A stretch of 28,202 nucleotides of DNA from Hypsibius dujardini (taxonomy: Eukaryota; Tardigrada; Eutardigrada; Parachela; Hypsibiidae): NCBI GenBank assembly GCA_001579985.1, contig LRSR01001979.1, positions 1-28,202 on the forward strand, read 5' to 3'. Position numbers and translations under genes: made by a program. How positions within the stretch are numbered: position 1 is the first letter of the stretch; each line of letters opens with the position of its first letter. A model generated the notes under the pieces. The model did no database searches. It had not been told where the DNA came from and saw nothing but the letters and a program-made list of their open reading frames with translations. This document shows positions 1 to 9,506 of this stretch, one piece after another.

Positions 1-46
1 GTCTGTCTGGCTGTCTGTCTCTCTGTCCCTCTTTTTGTCTGTCTGT
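1..46 (+). repeat. (TCTG)n array, chromodomain intron 14
   Basis: An interrupted TCTG tract runs off the left edge of the window. It lies immediately downstream, in transcript sense, of the consensus donor at 54-53. In the pre-mRNA it reads as CAGA, complementary to the array on the other side of exon 14. Confidence 0.9.
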
Positions 47-54
47 TAACTTAC

Positions 55-565
55 ACGACTTGGTCTGGGGTCATCGTGACCATCCGCTGCACCACCAAGT
101 AGCCCTCCGTATCGCGACACAGCAGCGCCATCACGTCGATGGCCACCCGGAATCGGTTCATCTCCTGGTCTGCCGCATCTTTTCGCTGTTGAACAATCGC
201 TAGCTGGGTCCGGAGATAGGCCAACAACTTCTTCGCGTCGAGCTTCATGCAGTCCCCGAAAGAGATGCTCGTAGTGGTGATTGTTTCGTCGGTTTCCGCC
301 GCGCCGCGCCGCATATTCACGTGAAAGAGCCAGTCGGTGGGAGCGCAGTGCCGGGTCGGCTCGCTGTGAGAGAGGATTTCCACTTGGAGCGTGTCCTCCG
401 GCTCAGGCTCAGTTTCCAATTCGTCCGAGACTGGAACTTCGACACCTGTCAAGACAGAAGCATGAAACCGAGCTGTCTTTGCAGTAAGTGCAGAAGACAG
501 ACAGACAAACAGACAGACAGGCAGACAAGCAGGCAGGCAGACAGACAGGCAGACAGGGAGGCAAG

Positions 566-631
<66 letters not shown>

Positions 632-1330
632 GGCAGGCAGGCAGACAGAGAGACATAACAAAGGTAGAAAACAGCCAGACATGTATACACAGAGACAGAC
701 AGACAAGAGATACAGACTCAAGACAATGTATCTACCTTCGATGACGCTGTTAGCTTCGCTATTCATGTCTGCCTCTTCCTCGCCGCTGGAATGCTCATCC
801 TCACAGGAAATTGGTAGTTTGCCGTGAAAGTCATCAGCCATGGCGACTTCCGATTCCGCAGTTTTCAATGTCTCAATCTTCTCGTCGTCGTCCGTCATGG
901 TTTCGCTGTAAATGGCCAGCTGTTTCAGATTAAGCTTCACGATCGTATCTCCTGCACGAGAGAGAACAAAATAAACTGAGTATAACATTAGACATGAATG
1001 GGTAGGTGCAGAACCAGAAGGGAATCTAGCACATTATCAGTAACGACAGCAAACGGACTAACAACTCGACAGTAGCCAAAAGAATGAGACAGAGAGTCAC
1101 AGAAGCAGCAGAATCATTAGACCCAACAGAGAGACGATAGGACAGAGTTCCACACATAAGGAGTTCGAGAAACAAGCAAATATACAAAGATATAAACATG
1201 GGCAGATTGACATAGACAGTAGGGTTGATACAATAGACAGCCAGACAGATAGCCAGATGGGCAGACAGGAGGCAGGCACGCAGACAGATAGATATACGGG
1301 AAGACAGATAGGCAATAAAAAAAGGTATGT

Positions 1331-1378
<48 letters not shown>

Positions 1379-2134
1379 GGCAGACAGACAGGCAGACAGA
1401 CAGGCACGCAGACAGGAGGCAGGCACGCAGACAGATTTTTTGGGAAGACAGATAGATAGGCAATCAGGCAAAAAGGTATATGACAGGCAGACAGACAGAC
1501 AGACAAAAAAATGTACCGGAGAGCTGAATAAAGCCCGTCGGCAAAGCGGATGACGTCGAGGGTTCATTTCTGGCCCTGAAAGTAGGCCGAAAATTTTCCA
1601 GTGCGGCGGTTTCCGTTGCCCTCGCCAAAGATGATTGCTGCTCCACCATATCCTCCACAATTGACGGTTGTGAATGAGAAACCGCAGGCAGTCCCGGATG
1701 TTCATGCTCAGAGACGATCATGCTCTCCCGTGCCGGTGCAGCTTCGGGCTCTGGACTCGGCGACAAAGAAAATCCCAGTGAAATGTTCGCACGACGCTCT
1801 GTAATGCGGGAAAATTAAAACTGCAAACGCCGATAGTCGTCAATCGTACACTAGAAGAAACAGATCGTGCCTGGAATAAAGGGTTCGTCTGGTTCATCAG
1901 CCACCTCGTCGTGGTCAATCACAACTGATGTGTCCATTAGAGCGACGGAGGATGGAGGGGTGTCGGGAGCGTCTAATGGAGTAAAAAATATAAACCTTAT
2001 ATTTTGGCTGTAACAGACAAAGATTTGAGATATGCTTGCCTATCCTGAGTCTATCCTTTAAGTTGTCTGAGAGGAAATCTGAGTACGATCTAGCTCTCTG
2101 ACTGTCTGTCTGTCTGTCTGCCTGCCTGCCTGCC

Positions 2135-2171
<37 letters not shown>

Positions 2172-2745
2172 CCCTGCCTGTCTTTCTAAGTCAATCATTC
2201 AGTCCTTCAGTTTCCTGAGATTCCTGTCTGAATATCTGTTTAACGTGCCTAGAGCTGGAGAAGCCGGCTTATCGGTCGGTAGAGTTCCGCTGGTGGAAGA
2301 ACCTGTAGACAAAGACAAACTTGTAAGACAACAAGACAAATAAAAAACGCACGTGTGAGCTAATGTCGAACTCCATCCATACTTGACGGTCCTGGAGAAC
2401 GACAGGTACTGCGGCGCTCGGACGAGTGACTCGATCGACGACAACCCCGCGAAGCCTTTGGCGACTCGTCCCGTTCTAATGCAATGTCCACTTTCTGTCT
2501 CTTGAAACAGGTAGGAAATTCTGCACAGCACATAACAATCCGTCACACCAGAGAGGCATATTATGCTTATTATGCAGATGTCATGACAAAGAATCAGCCA
2601 ACCAAACGACCCAGGCAGCCAGCCAGACGTACATCCAGCAAACAGGCATAGACAGACAGGCAGACTCACAGGCAGACAGACAGACAGACAAACAGACAGG
2701 CAGGCAGACAGACATATAGATAGGCAAACAGGCAGTGAGAGAGAC

Positions 2746-2790
<45 letters not shown>

Positions 2791-4408
2791 GGCAAATTAG
2801 CTGGGCAGACAAATGATAAAGTCAGAAACCCATGTAGGCAAGGAGGAATACAGACAGTCAGGCAGCATACAATCTTACAAACGCAGAGGGAAGGAACAAT
2901 CACATAAAAGACAATCCCGACAAGAAGTGGAGTGGACTAACGGATACCACAAAGCCTACCAGAAATTTCCGGAGAAGGAGTCCGGGGCTTTTTCTGCTGA
3001 ACGACACTCATTCTGCTAGACGCTGCCGAAGACACCGACTCCCGGCGTCCCGTGCTAGTCGTCGTGTCTGCGAAAAAAGACAGGATGATCAAATTATTTT
3101 AACTCCTGCGTGTTAGCAGCCAAGTAAAGGCAAATGGAACATCAAATTAAATTAAAAATATTAAAATACATCCAAACCGAAGAAAGTATTACGAAGTGAC
3201 AAAATCAAGAGCAGTAAGGTAAAAAAAAACACAAAAAAGGTAAACAAAATCAATTTTATAAAACCTAAATTCAAAACTAAAGTAGAATTTAAATTAAATT
3301 AAAAATTGTAATTTATTATTTAGAAACTGGATAAAATAAGCAAAATAGGCGTCACGGTATTTACCCATGGCCTGATCGGGGTCTTCGCAAACAGTGATGT
3401 TCTTCCCTTTGAATTGCAACATTTTCCCGATGGTGTATAGGTACTCGCTCATCTCCGGGCAGGAGTTTTTCAGGCCGTGAACCGGTTCCCAAGTGTTCTG
3501 CGAGTGACCGTAGCCTGCCCAGTGCACCAGCATCCGGTTGGTCTTCTCGTCATATCCGACGATTCGCCTGACATGATAGGCTCCGTCGGCCGGGGTCGGA
3601 GGGTCCACCTCCGGGCTGGGCGTTCGATTCGGCGAATTGCTTCTGTAAATCGTCGTTTTGGCGGCGCGACCACGTCCTCGGGTGGTGCAGGCACGAGGGC
3701 CCTTTCGCTTGGCCTGCAAAAAGGAAGGCAGACAATCAGACAAGGGAATTGGCTGAAGGCTTGCGGCAGACAGACATGCAAACAAACAGACAGAATGACA
3801 CACACACAGTCAGAAAGACAGACAAATTGATACAGGCAGACAGAGAGGCAGACAGAGAGGCAGACAGAGAGGCAGACAGATAGGCAGACAGGCAGACAGA
3901 TAGGCAGACAGATAGGCAGACAGACAGATAGGCAGACAGATAGGCAGACAGACAGGCAGACAGGCAGGCAGACAGGCAAACGGACAAGTAGATAGGGAGA
4001 TAGACATACTAGTACAGTTAGCTAGGCGGACAATCAGACAAACCGATAAAAAAATGGCAAAGTCAAGCAATGACAAATGAGCAAGCCGATAAACAAATCG
4101 ACAGACGGATAGACACAACAGACAGACAAAACAGGAGTTCGGTAGACGACGAACAGAGAGGTGTGTGAGAGAGATCGACATGTAAGCAAAGGTACCCTAA
4201 GATACTGCAACCCGGCAGTGAGAGGCCTATGACTACACAAAGAGACATACAAAACACACAGCAGAAGAAGGGAAAGTCAACCAGCCAATCAGGCATTTAG
4301 GATAACCGAAAAGTAAAGTAGAAGTGAAACTTACCGACGAAGTAGATTTTCTCCCCGCCGCTGAAGACTTTCCTGATAAGCAAAATAAATGTAAAATAAA
4401 CAAGTAAA

Positions 4409-4457
<49 letters not shown>

Positions 4458-6843
4458 GTCTGTCTATCTGTCTGTCTGACTATCTGTCTGGCTATCTGTC
4501 TGTCTGTCTGTCTTGCCCACTTGTCGGACTGTCTTGTCTATTGTCTTACTCTTACCCGAAACAGACAACGACACTGACGGAGCTTTGACGTTCGCACGTT
4601 TTCGCAAACGGGATCCAGTACCTGCAAGGAATCAAAGCCAGACGAACTACAAGCGAAGCTAACAAAATTCCAGACCCATCTGCCATTACCGACTTCCGAG
4701 GAGTCCAAACTGGCTGAACTGGCAGTTCCACTGTCCTGTCGTCGCTCGACACTACATGCACGGTGGCTGGAGGACGCAGACAGACGTCGTCGATTCGCCG
4801 CACCACCCGATCGCAGCCGGGAAGATTTCGTGGCTTCTTTCTCCGCGTCATCTGACGAAACCGTTTCCGGGTCGCGGTGATCTACACTCGCGCGTTTCGG
4901 GCAAGTTGCGAGGGCGCTTTTGACCATCTGCGTTGAAGTTCGCGGAGTTCCTTGAGCCTGGCTTCTTCGCGTGACGATGACGGCCGGGGTGTCTTCACCC
5001 TCTTCCTCCTCAGACTCGAGATAAATAAAACCGATGGACGGATGCGGCGGTTTGTTGCCCTTCATCTCGACTGAAGGGGAACGCTGGCGTCTCCAATCTG
5101 GGAAGATGAGAAACTGAAGATGAAACAACAAGCAAAGAAACTAAAAATAAAACATGAATTTCTGCAAGCAAAGTAGTCAATCAATCAACCAGATGAATGT
5201 CGTCAAACTTACATCAATCAAACAATCAACAATCACGCACTGAAACTTCCAATTAGCTGAATCCTCGACTGGGCACAAAATATCTCGGTATAAATATGAA
5301 ATGTGATCACTTCAGAGGCAAAAAACATTTACGGGAAACTTCCTAGGCAGCAATTAAAAAACGTAAAAACAGGCATAAAGACAAACTGAACTGAACTGAA
5401 CATACTTTGCTTTTGCGGAGTTTTTGAAGAACTTCGCAGCCGCAAAGCGATGTCGCTGCTGCGGTCAACTGGAAATATGCAGTCGGTTAAAGTTTAGAGG
5501 CAGGCAAATTGTTATGGAATTATGGTGATATCAGAGGAATGTGGTTGAAATGTTCTATCACTAGATCAGTCACTAGTGCTGGCTCACAAGCTCACCTTCA
5601 ACAAGATACTTCTCGGTCTTTCGCCCACCTCGTAAACCGGATATGGAATCATCTACCTTTGAAACCGCAGGCCTTTTTAACAGCGGACTACTTTAAGAGT
5701 AGCTTGAACTGTATAGATTGAAGCCAACTGTCCTGCGCGAAGAAGTAATTGCCTGAATCCTACTTGCCTGAAAGCTCCTTGCCTGAATGCTCCTTACCTG
5801 AATGCTCCTTGCCTGAATGCTACTTGCCTGAATGCTACTTGCCTGAATGCTCCTTGCCTGAATGCTCCTTGCCTGAATGCTACTTGCCTGAATCCTACTT
5901 GCCTGAATGCTAATTGCCTGAATGCTATTTGCCTGAATGCTCCTTGCCTGAATATTGTTTGCCTGAATGCTACTTGCCTGAATGCCACTTGTCTTTTTTA
6001 TCTGAACCTTCGTACGTGTTAGTACTAGCACCCGTTTCTTCTCTTTTTCCCCTCTGCCTTACTCTCCTCTGCTTACCGCTCACTCTTTTCTGTCCTCTTA
6101 TTTGTCTGCTTTTTGGGGGTTTTATTGAGAATTCGAACCTTTTTTGGGCGAAATGGTGGAATGACTGCGTGGGGATGTGATCGTGACCGAGTCTGTTTCT
6201 TCCTGACGGTTCCGCCCTGACCGCCCTGATGTAGTAGCGTCTGTAGAGAATAAAAAAATTGAGCGAAAAACAAATCTCAAGTTAAAAAATTGCTTCTTCG
6301 GCAATGCAGAAGTAACGACCACAATCAATCCATTAAACTTGAATAATTTGGCAAAATATATTTATGAACTGACCAAAGAATCAATCAATCAATCGATCAA
6401 TCAATCGATCGATGATTGAACGAAAAATCCGCACGTAATCAAATCCACTCAATCGATTCAATCAGTCGGCTGGGCAAGAAGTAAAAGAACGGCCGGTTAA
6501 ACATTCAATCGACCAATCAACCGCTCACCAAGATGGGCAAACCGAACATTCCATTATTCTCACAATCCACAATTTCCTGTCCCGCACATCATCCGACCAA
6601 CTACAAAATCAACCTACCCTTCTTCTTCGGCGTGCCGGATGCGCTTCGCAAAGACGAAGCAGTGATCAAAACATCATCAACCGTTGCGGGAATAATTTTG
6701 TCATTTCGGGACCTCTCTCTTCCTCTCACCGCCGCACTCCCCTTCGCCGTGCGTGGCGACCTGCGGACAGGAACAGCCTCACGGGAAACTAATTTGTCCT
6801 CTGAAGAAAGATCGAGATCGCTGACGGCGGATGGGTCGTCCAT
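55..6843 (-). CDS. Chromodomain protein with C-terminal coiled coil, 14 exons, 3' end beyond window
   Basis: Exons on the minus strand: 6843-6618, 6240-6139, 5468-5406, 5097-4690, 4621-4556, 4372-4335, 3713-3365, 3067-2960, 2494-2372, 2302-2249, 1972-1871, 1798-1517, 951-736 and 445-55. Phases chain without a frameshift to at least 842 aa. The start is the first ATG of an open, acidic N-terminus. Residues 1-340 are Ser/Arg/Lys-rich and disordered-looking, with basic NLS-like runs. A chromodomain lies at about 345-395 and keeps the aromatic cage (Tyr347, Trp366, Tyr369) and a TWEP motif, so methyl-lysine histone reading is expected. Acidic and Ser-rich linkers follow, then a probable coiled coil at about 781-825. 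Exon 14 ends in a consensus gtaagt donor, so the gene probably continues left; the alternative is a TAA at 51-53. The exon 9 end and the exon 10 and 11 donors are the least certain. I do not recognise the protein outside the chromodomain. Confidence 0.75.
491..654 (+). repeat. (CAGA)n array, chromodomain intron 13
   Basis: CAGA units with GGCA and AGCA interruptions and a near-perfect core at about 565-630. Read on the transcript strand it is UCUG. It fills most of the intron between exons 13 and 14. Confidence 0.95.
1250..1506 (+). repeat. (CAGA)n array, chromodomain intron 12
   Basis: A degenerate CAGA array with a purer core at about 1335-1410. It starts a few bases from the exon 12 donor at 1516-1515 and reads as UCUG in the pre-mRNA. 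Confidence 0.93.
2101..2187 (+). repeat. (TCTG)n array, chromodomain intron 10
   Basis: A TCTG/CCTG array between exons 10 and 11. In the pre-mRNA it reads as CAGA, the opposite sense to the arrays in introns 8 and 12. Confidence 0.93.
2622..2791 (+). repeat. (CAGA)n array, chromodomain intron 8
   Basis: A CAGA array, pure at about 2750-2790 and degenerate to the left. It reads as UCUG in the transcript. Confidence 0.93.
3760..3987 (+). repeat. CAGA-derived array with 12-bp higher-order units, chromodomain intron 6
   Basis: The array is built of CAGACAGAGAGG-type and then CAGACAGATAGG-type 12-bp units, so trimeric variants of the tetranucleotide have themselves been amplified. It reads as UCUG in the transcript and flanks the 38-bp exon 6 on its downstream side. 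Confidence 0.92.
4410..4520 (+). repeat. (TCTG)n array, chromodomain intron 5
   Basis: A near-perfect TCTG run with a few TCTA units. In the transcript it reads as CAGA and lies upstream of the 38-bp exon 6. Confidence 0.94.
5590..5721 (+). mobile_element. Remnant of a non-LTR retrotransposon reverse-transcriptase C-terminus
   Basis: The plus-strand reading gives a tail resembling the end of LINE ORF2 proteins: a Phe-rich start, Arg-Ile-Trp-Asn-His-Leu-Pro, and Tyr-Phe-Lys-Ser-Ser-Leu, then a stop at 5719-5721. This matches the WNxLP...FKxxL pattern common at the end of jockey- or CR1-like elements. It is a 5'-truncated fragment antisense in intron 2 of the chromodomain gene. It could be chance similarity, as only about 35 residues are usable. 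Confidence 0.45.
5749..5990 (+). repeat. 15-bp minisatellite, about 16 copies
   Basis: Tandem TTGCCTGAATGCTCC/TAC units with substitutions but a strict 15-bp period. It lies in intron 2 of the chromodomain gene just right of the retrotransposon remnant. Because 15 is divisible by 3 it stays open in several frames, but the encoded pentapeptide repeats show no sign of being used. Confidence 0.95.
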
Positions 6844-6883
6844 TTTCGATTGATTTGTTTATATTAAAGATATTTTTTTTTTA

Positions 6884-7194
6884 CACTGGTGGGTCCGGGG
6901 TGTGGGCAAAAGGGGCGGAGCAAAGGGTGGTCAGGTAGTTGAGCTCACTGGAGGGTTCGGGGTATGGGCAAAAGGGGCGGAGCAAGGGGTGGTCGGGTAG
7001 TTGAGTACACTGGTGGGTCCGGGGTGTGGGCAAAAGGGGCGGAGCAAGGGGTGGTCGGGTAGTTGAGTACACTGGAGGGTCCGCGATATGGGCAAAAGGG
7101 GCGGAGCAAGGGGTGGTCTGGTTGTTGATTGTTCGATTGTTTGAAAACCACCCCCTGTCCCGCCTCTTTTGCCCATTCCCTGGACCCTCCAGTG
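6884..7194 (+). mobile_element. TA-flanked inverted-repeat element with four amplified 62-bp units
   Basis: Four direct copies of a 62-bp unit start at 6884, 6946, 7008 and 7070. An inverted copy follows at about 7144-7194 after a short loop. The ends are inverted repeats beginning CACTGG, and both are bordered by TA (6882-6883 and 7195-7196), as expected for a Tc1/mariner-type non-autonomous element. No transposase is present. Each unit contains GGGGCGGAGC, a GC-box-like motif. The element ends about 40 bp upstream of the chromodomain start codon. Confidence 0.7.
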
Positions 7195-7498
7195 TACTCA
7201 ATTTTGTCGTTGACTGTATTCATCCGCAACGTCGTCGCAAAGCGTTCCCATATACGAAAATTAAGTGGTCAAAAGGCCTAATTAAATGCGCTGATTAAAT
7301 TTTAAGAAACAAAGGCAGCAATGCACTGGTTGCTATAATCTGACAAACATATAAATTGATAAGATATCAATCAACAGGTAACAATAAACACGCTGAGGCC
7401 AAATCAGTTGCACAAGCTGTTAACAAATCAATCAATCAATTCAGAAAGGACTAGTATAAAGCCCGTCTAAAATAAGTCGAGCCCGATCAAGTGCTATA

Positions 7499-7726
7499 CT
7501 GTACGCTCCCAATCTCAAGGGTCGATTATGCTCCACCTCCGCTGATTCACATCAAGCTTGAGCGGATCGTTCAATTCCGTTCACTTGTTCGTGATTGGCC
7601 CGTTGGTTTTTACCTGACAGGCTATGCTCCCTTGCTTGATTGAAATCTGAATGAACAACCAAGCGAGCGACGGATCGTGTTTTCGGGCCGGACCTAAAAT
7701 CGACCCTTGAGATCGGGAGCGTACAG
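7499..7726. mobile_element. 228-bp MITE, TA target duplication
   Basis: Terminal inverted repeats of about 30 bp begin CTGTACGCTCCC on the left and match the right end with one early mismatch (A versus G). TA dinucleotides at 7497-7498 and 7727-7728 form the target duplication. No coding capacity is present. Size, TA duplication and TIR length fit a Tc1/mariner-type miniature element. Confidence 0.88.
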
Positions 7727-7765
7727 TAATTGGATTCTATTACCAGATATTTAAATATTTCAGTA

Positions 7766-7920
7766 CTTTATTTTCGCGTTAGACAGGGACAGTCGTACTG
7801 AGTGAACGTGTGCACGGCTGTGCAGTGTGCAGTGTGCACCGTACACACAGCACAAGCGCCGCGTGGCCGATTCAACGTTCTACAGCTCGTACGTTGTCCC
7901 TGTCTAACGCGAAAATACAG
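7766..7920 (+). mobile_element. 155-bp MITE, copy 1 of a family also at 15033
   Basis: The inverted termini share TTTTCGCGTTAGACAGGG and are flanked by TA at 7764-7765 and 7921-7922. The interior matches the element at 15033-15177 in reverse orientation, apart from a roughly 10-bp expansion of a TGTGCAG-type motif. The insertion is centred on a 44-bp palindromic target. The left end has CTTTATTTT where the other well-preserved ends have CTGTATTTT. Confidence 0.9.
7767..7772 (-). promoter_or_regulatory. Candidate polyadenylation signal of syntaxin-5
   Basis: AATAAA on the minus strand, about 400 bp past the syntaxin-5 stop. It is the only AATAAA or ATTAAA I find between 8172 and this point. 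It lies inside the terminal inverted repeat of the 7766-7920 element and exists because of a G-to-T difference from the usual end of that family. Confidence 0.45.
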
Positions 7921-8172
7921 TACTTAAATATATAAATATCTGGCGGAGGTGGCGGTGACAACCTTGTTTTAGCAATCTAGTTTCACTCTAAAATCTCCTG
8001 ATATTTTAGCTCTATTTTTTTCCGATAATAGATAAAAATCAACAATATCCGGACAAAACATCCCTGGGCGGTGATGTGATCGCAGTTCGCCTTAAATTGC
8101 AGGTAAGTGGCCATCAAATCAGATGCAAGCCAACTTCACTGCGTATAGAGATAAAACTCTTCAGGAATCCAC

Positions 8173-9506
8173 TCAGGCGAGGAATATCACACCAAAGAGA
8201 AAAAAGAGAATTAGTATCCCGAAAACTTTTGCCATCAACCATCGGTTGGATGAAATGGACCGGAAGTATCGCAGTAATTCATCATGAGCGGCTTCGATGT
8301 GCGTGTCAGCTTCTTCGACGTGCATATCGATTCTTTGAACGACTTCTTCCTGAAGGGGAAAAAATACAGAAAAGCCAAACCGTTTAGCCACTGAACAAAA
8401 AGACGCGCAAATCGAAAGCCATTTGGAATACCTTTTTTAAATGTATTTAAACAACACCACGTGACACAAGACACCACGTGACACATGACACCACGTGACA
8501 CAAGACACCACGTGACACATGACACCACGTGACACAAATTACCTGCTCTTTGACCATGTGCGCCAGCTGTGCGAATATTCCACCCAGTTCCACGATGGTC
8601 GACTCGATGTTCTGGACCTCCGTCTCGCGCGACTGGATGTACTTGTCCTGCTCCTCAATCAGCATCATCTGCTGCTGCGGCGTCGTCCGTCTGGTCAGAT
8701 CCATCTGGGACATGTCAATGGTGACCGGGGAGTCACCTCTCCTGCTCAGTTCATCCTGCAGGAGTATCGAGTTGGGCGGCCGCGAGGGGACGTACTCGTT
8801 GGCAGGCCCGGAGCTCGAGTACTTCTCCCGCCGCTCCTGCTGGTGCTTCATATTTTCCGTCCGGATCTCCAGGACGCCCTTGAAACTGCTGGAGGCTTTG
8901 GCCAGCTTGGACTGCAGGCCGAAGACGACGTTCTTCGTGTGGTCTTCCAGGTGGTGGTGCCGCGTGGTGGGGACACTACTACTGCCCTGTAGAACAAGAA
9001 AATAATTAACAAATTAGGACCCGAACTAGGCGTTAAGAGCAAATTTGCATTTTCAGAAAAAAAAACAGAATGATACTAGCAATCAATCAATCAATCAATC
9101 AACCGGCACTATAGTGACTGCATTCATATCGAAATCAATCAATCAATCAATACGATAAAGTCCGAAGCCTTACCGTCCGTGATAGTTGCTGGAGTTTGTT
9201 GATCTGCTCATTGAGATGCTGCATGTCGTCCTTGATTTGATGACTGAGATGTTCAATCTCCAAGCCGCGATCGTCGAAGATGGTCTTGCTCTTGGACAGG
9301 ATGGTCAGCTTCTCCAGTTTGGCGCACGTCACCGCGAGGTCTTTGCTGATCTCCCGGCTGCAGCGGCTGAACTCCTTGGCAAATGCCGCCTGTTTCTGCT
9401 TGGTCGAACTGCCGGCAGCGGGGCTGGATGGGGTGAATCCGTTGCGGCCATTCTGCTGCATGTGCTGGACGATGCTGGCGAATTCATGCGTCCGATCTTT
9501 GGACAT
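8173..9506 (-). CDS. STX5: Syntaxin-5, ER-Golgi Qa-SNARE, complete, 3 exons
   Basis: Exons 9506-9174, 8986-8543 and 8349-8173, all in phase 0, encode 317 aa. Syntaxin-5 is the Qa-SNARE of ER-to-Golgi and intra-Golgi fusion. The N-terminus carries DRTHEF (residues 4-9), matching the DRTxEF peptide by which syntaxin-5 binds the SM protein Sly1. An IDM tripeptide (201-203) sits where the vertebrate IxM signal for COPII packaging lies. The SNARE helix runs from about 222 to 285, with the zero-layer glutamine as Gln259, the last residue of exon 2. Residues 296-317 form a C-terminal tail anchor (Trp-Leu-Met then Ile/Leu/Phe). The length matches the short syntaxin-5 isoform. The ATG at 9506 is the first after an in-frame upstream TGA, so this start is firm. 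The gene is divergent from the ORP gene. Confidence 0.96.
8454..8537. promoter_or_regulatory. Five CACGTG E-boxes at exact 17-bp spacing
   Basis: CACGTG starts at 8458, 8475, 8492, 8509 and 8526 within a tandem 17-bp unit whose spacer alternates AAGA and ATGA, giving a 34-bp higher-order period. CACGTG is the palindromic site of bHLH-zipper factors (USF, MITF/TFE, MYC/MAX). The array lies in syntaxin-5 intron 2 about 10 bp from the donor at 8542. Whether it is regulatory or only a minisatellite is not shown by sequence. Confidence 0.6.

Larger units (their letters stand above)
6844..8172. other. Intergenic region between syntaxin-5 and the chromodomain gene
   Basis: Most of this gap is three TA-flanked inverted-repeat elements. 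The rest is short AT-rich sequence with (AATC)n traces near 7425-7440. It must contain both the syntaxin-5 3' end and the chromodomain promoter. I see no further gene. Confidence 0.75.

Noticed and set aside
449-988. Long Cys/Leu/Ser/Val reading frames through the TCTG arrays here and elsewhere
   Set aside because: (TCTG)n and its complement have no stop codon in any of the six frames, so long frames arise automatically. Real exons here end at splice sites before the arrays.
8519-9005. Plus-strand 157- and 158-codon frames opposite syntaxin-5 exon 2
   Set aside because: They are antisense shadows of the syntaxin-5 exon, which has clear family identity and splice sites.
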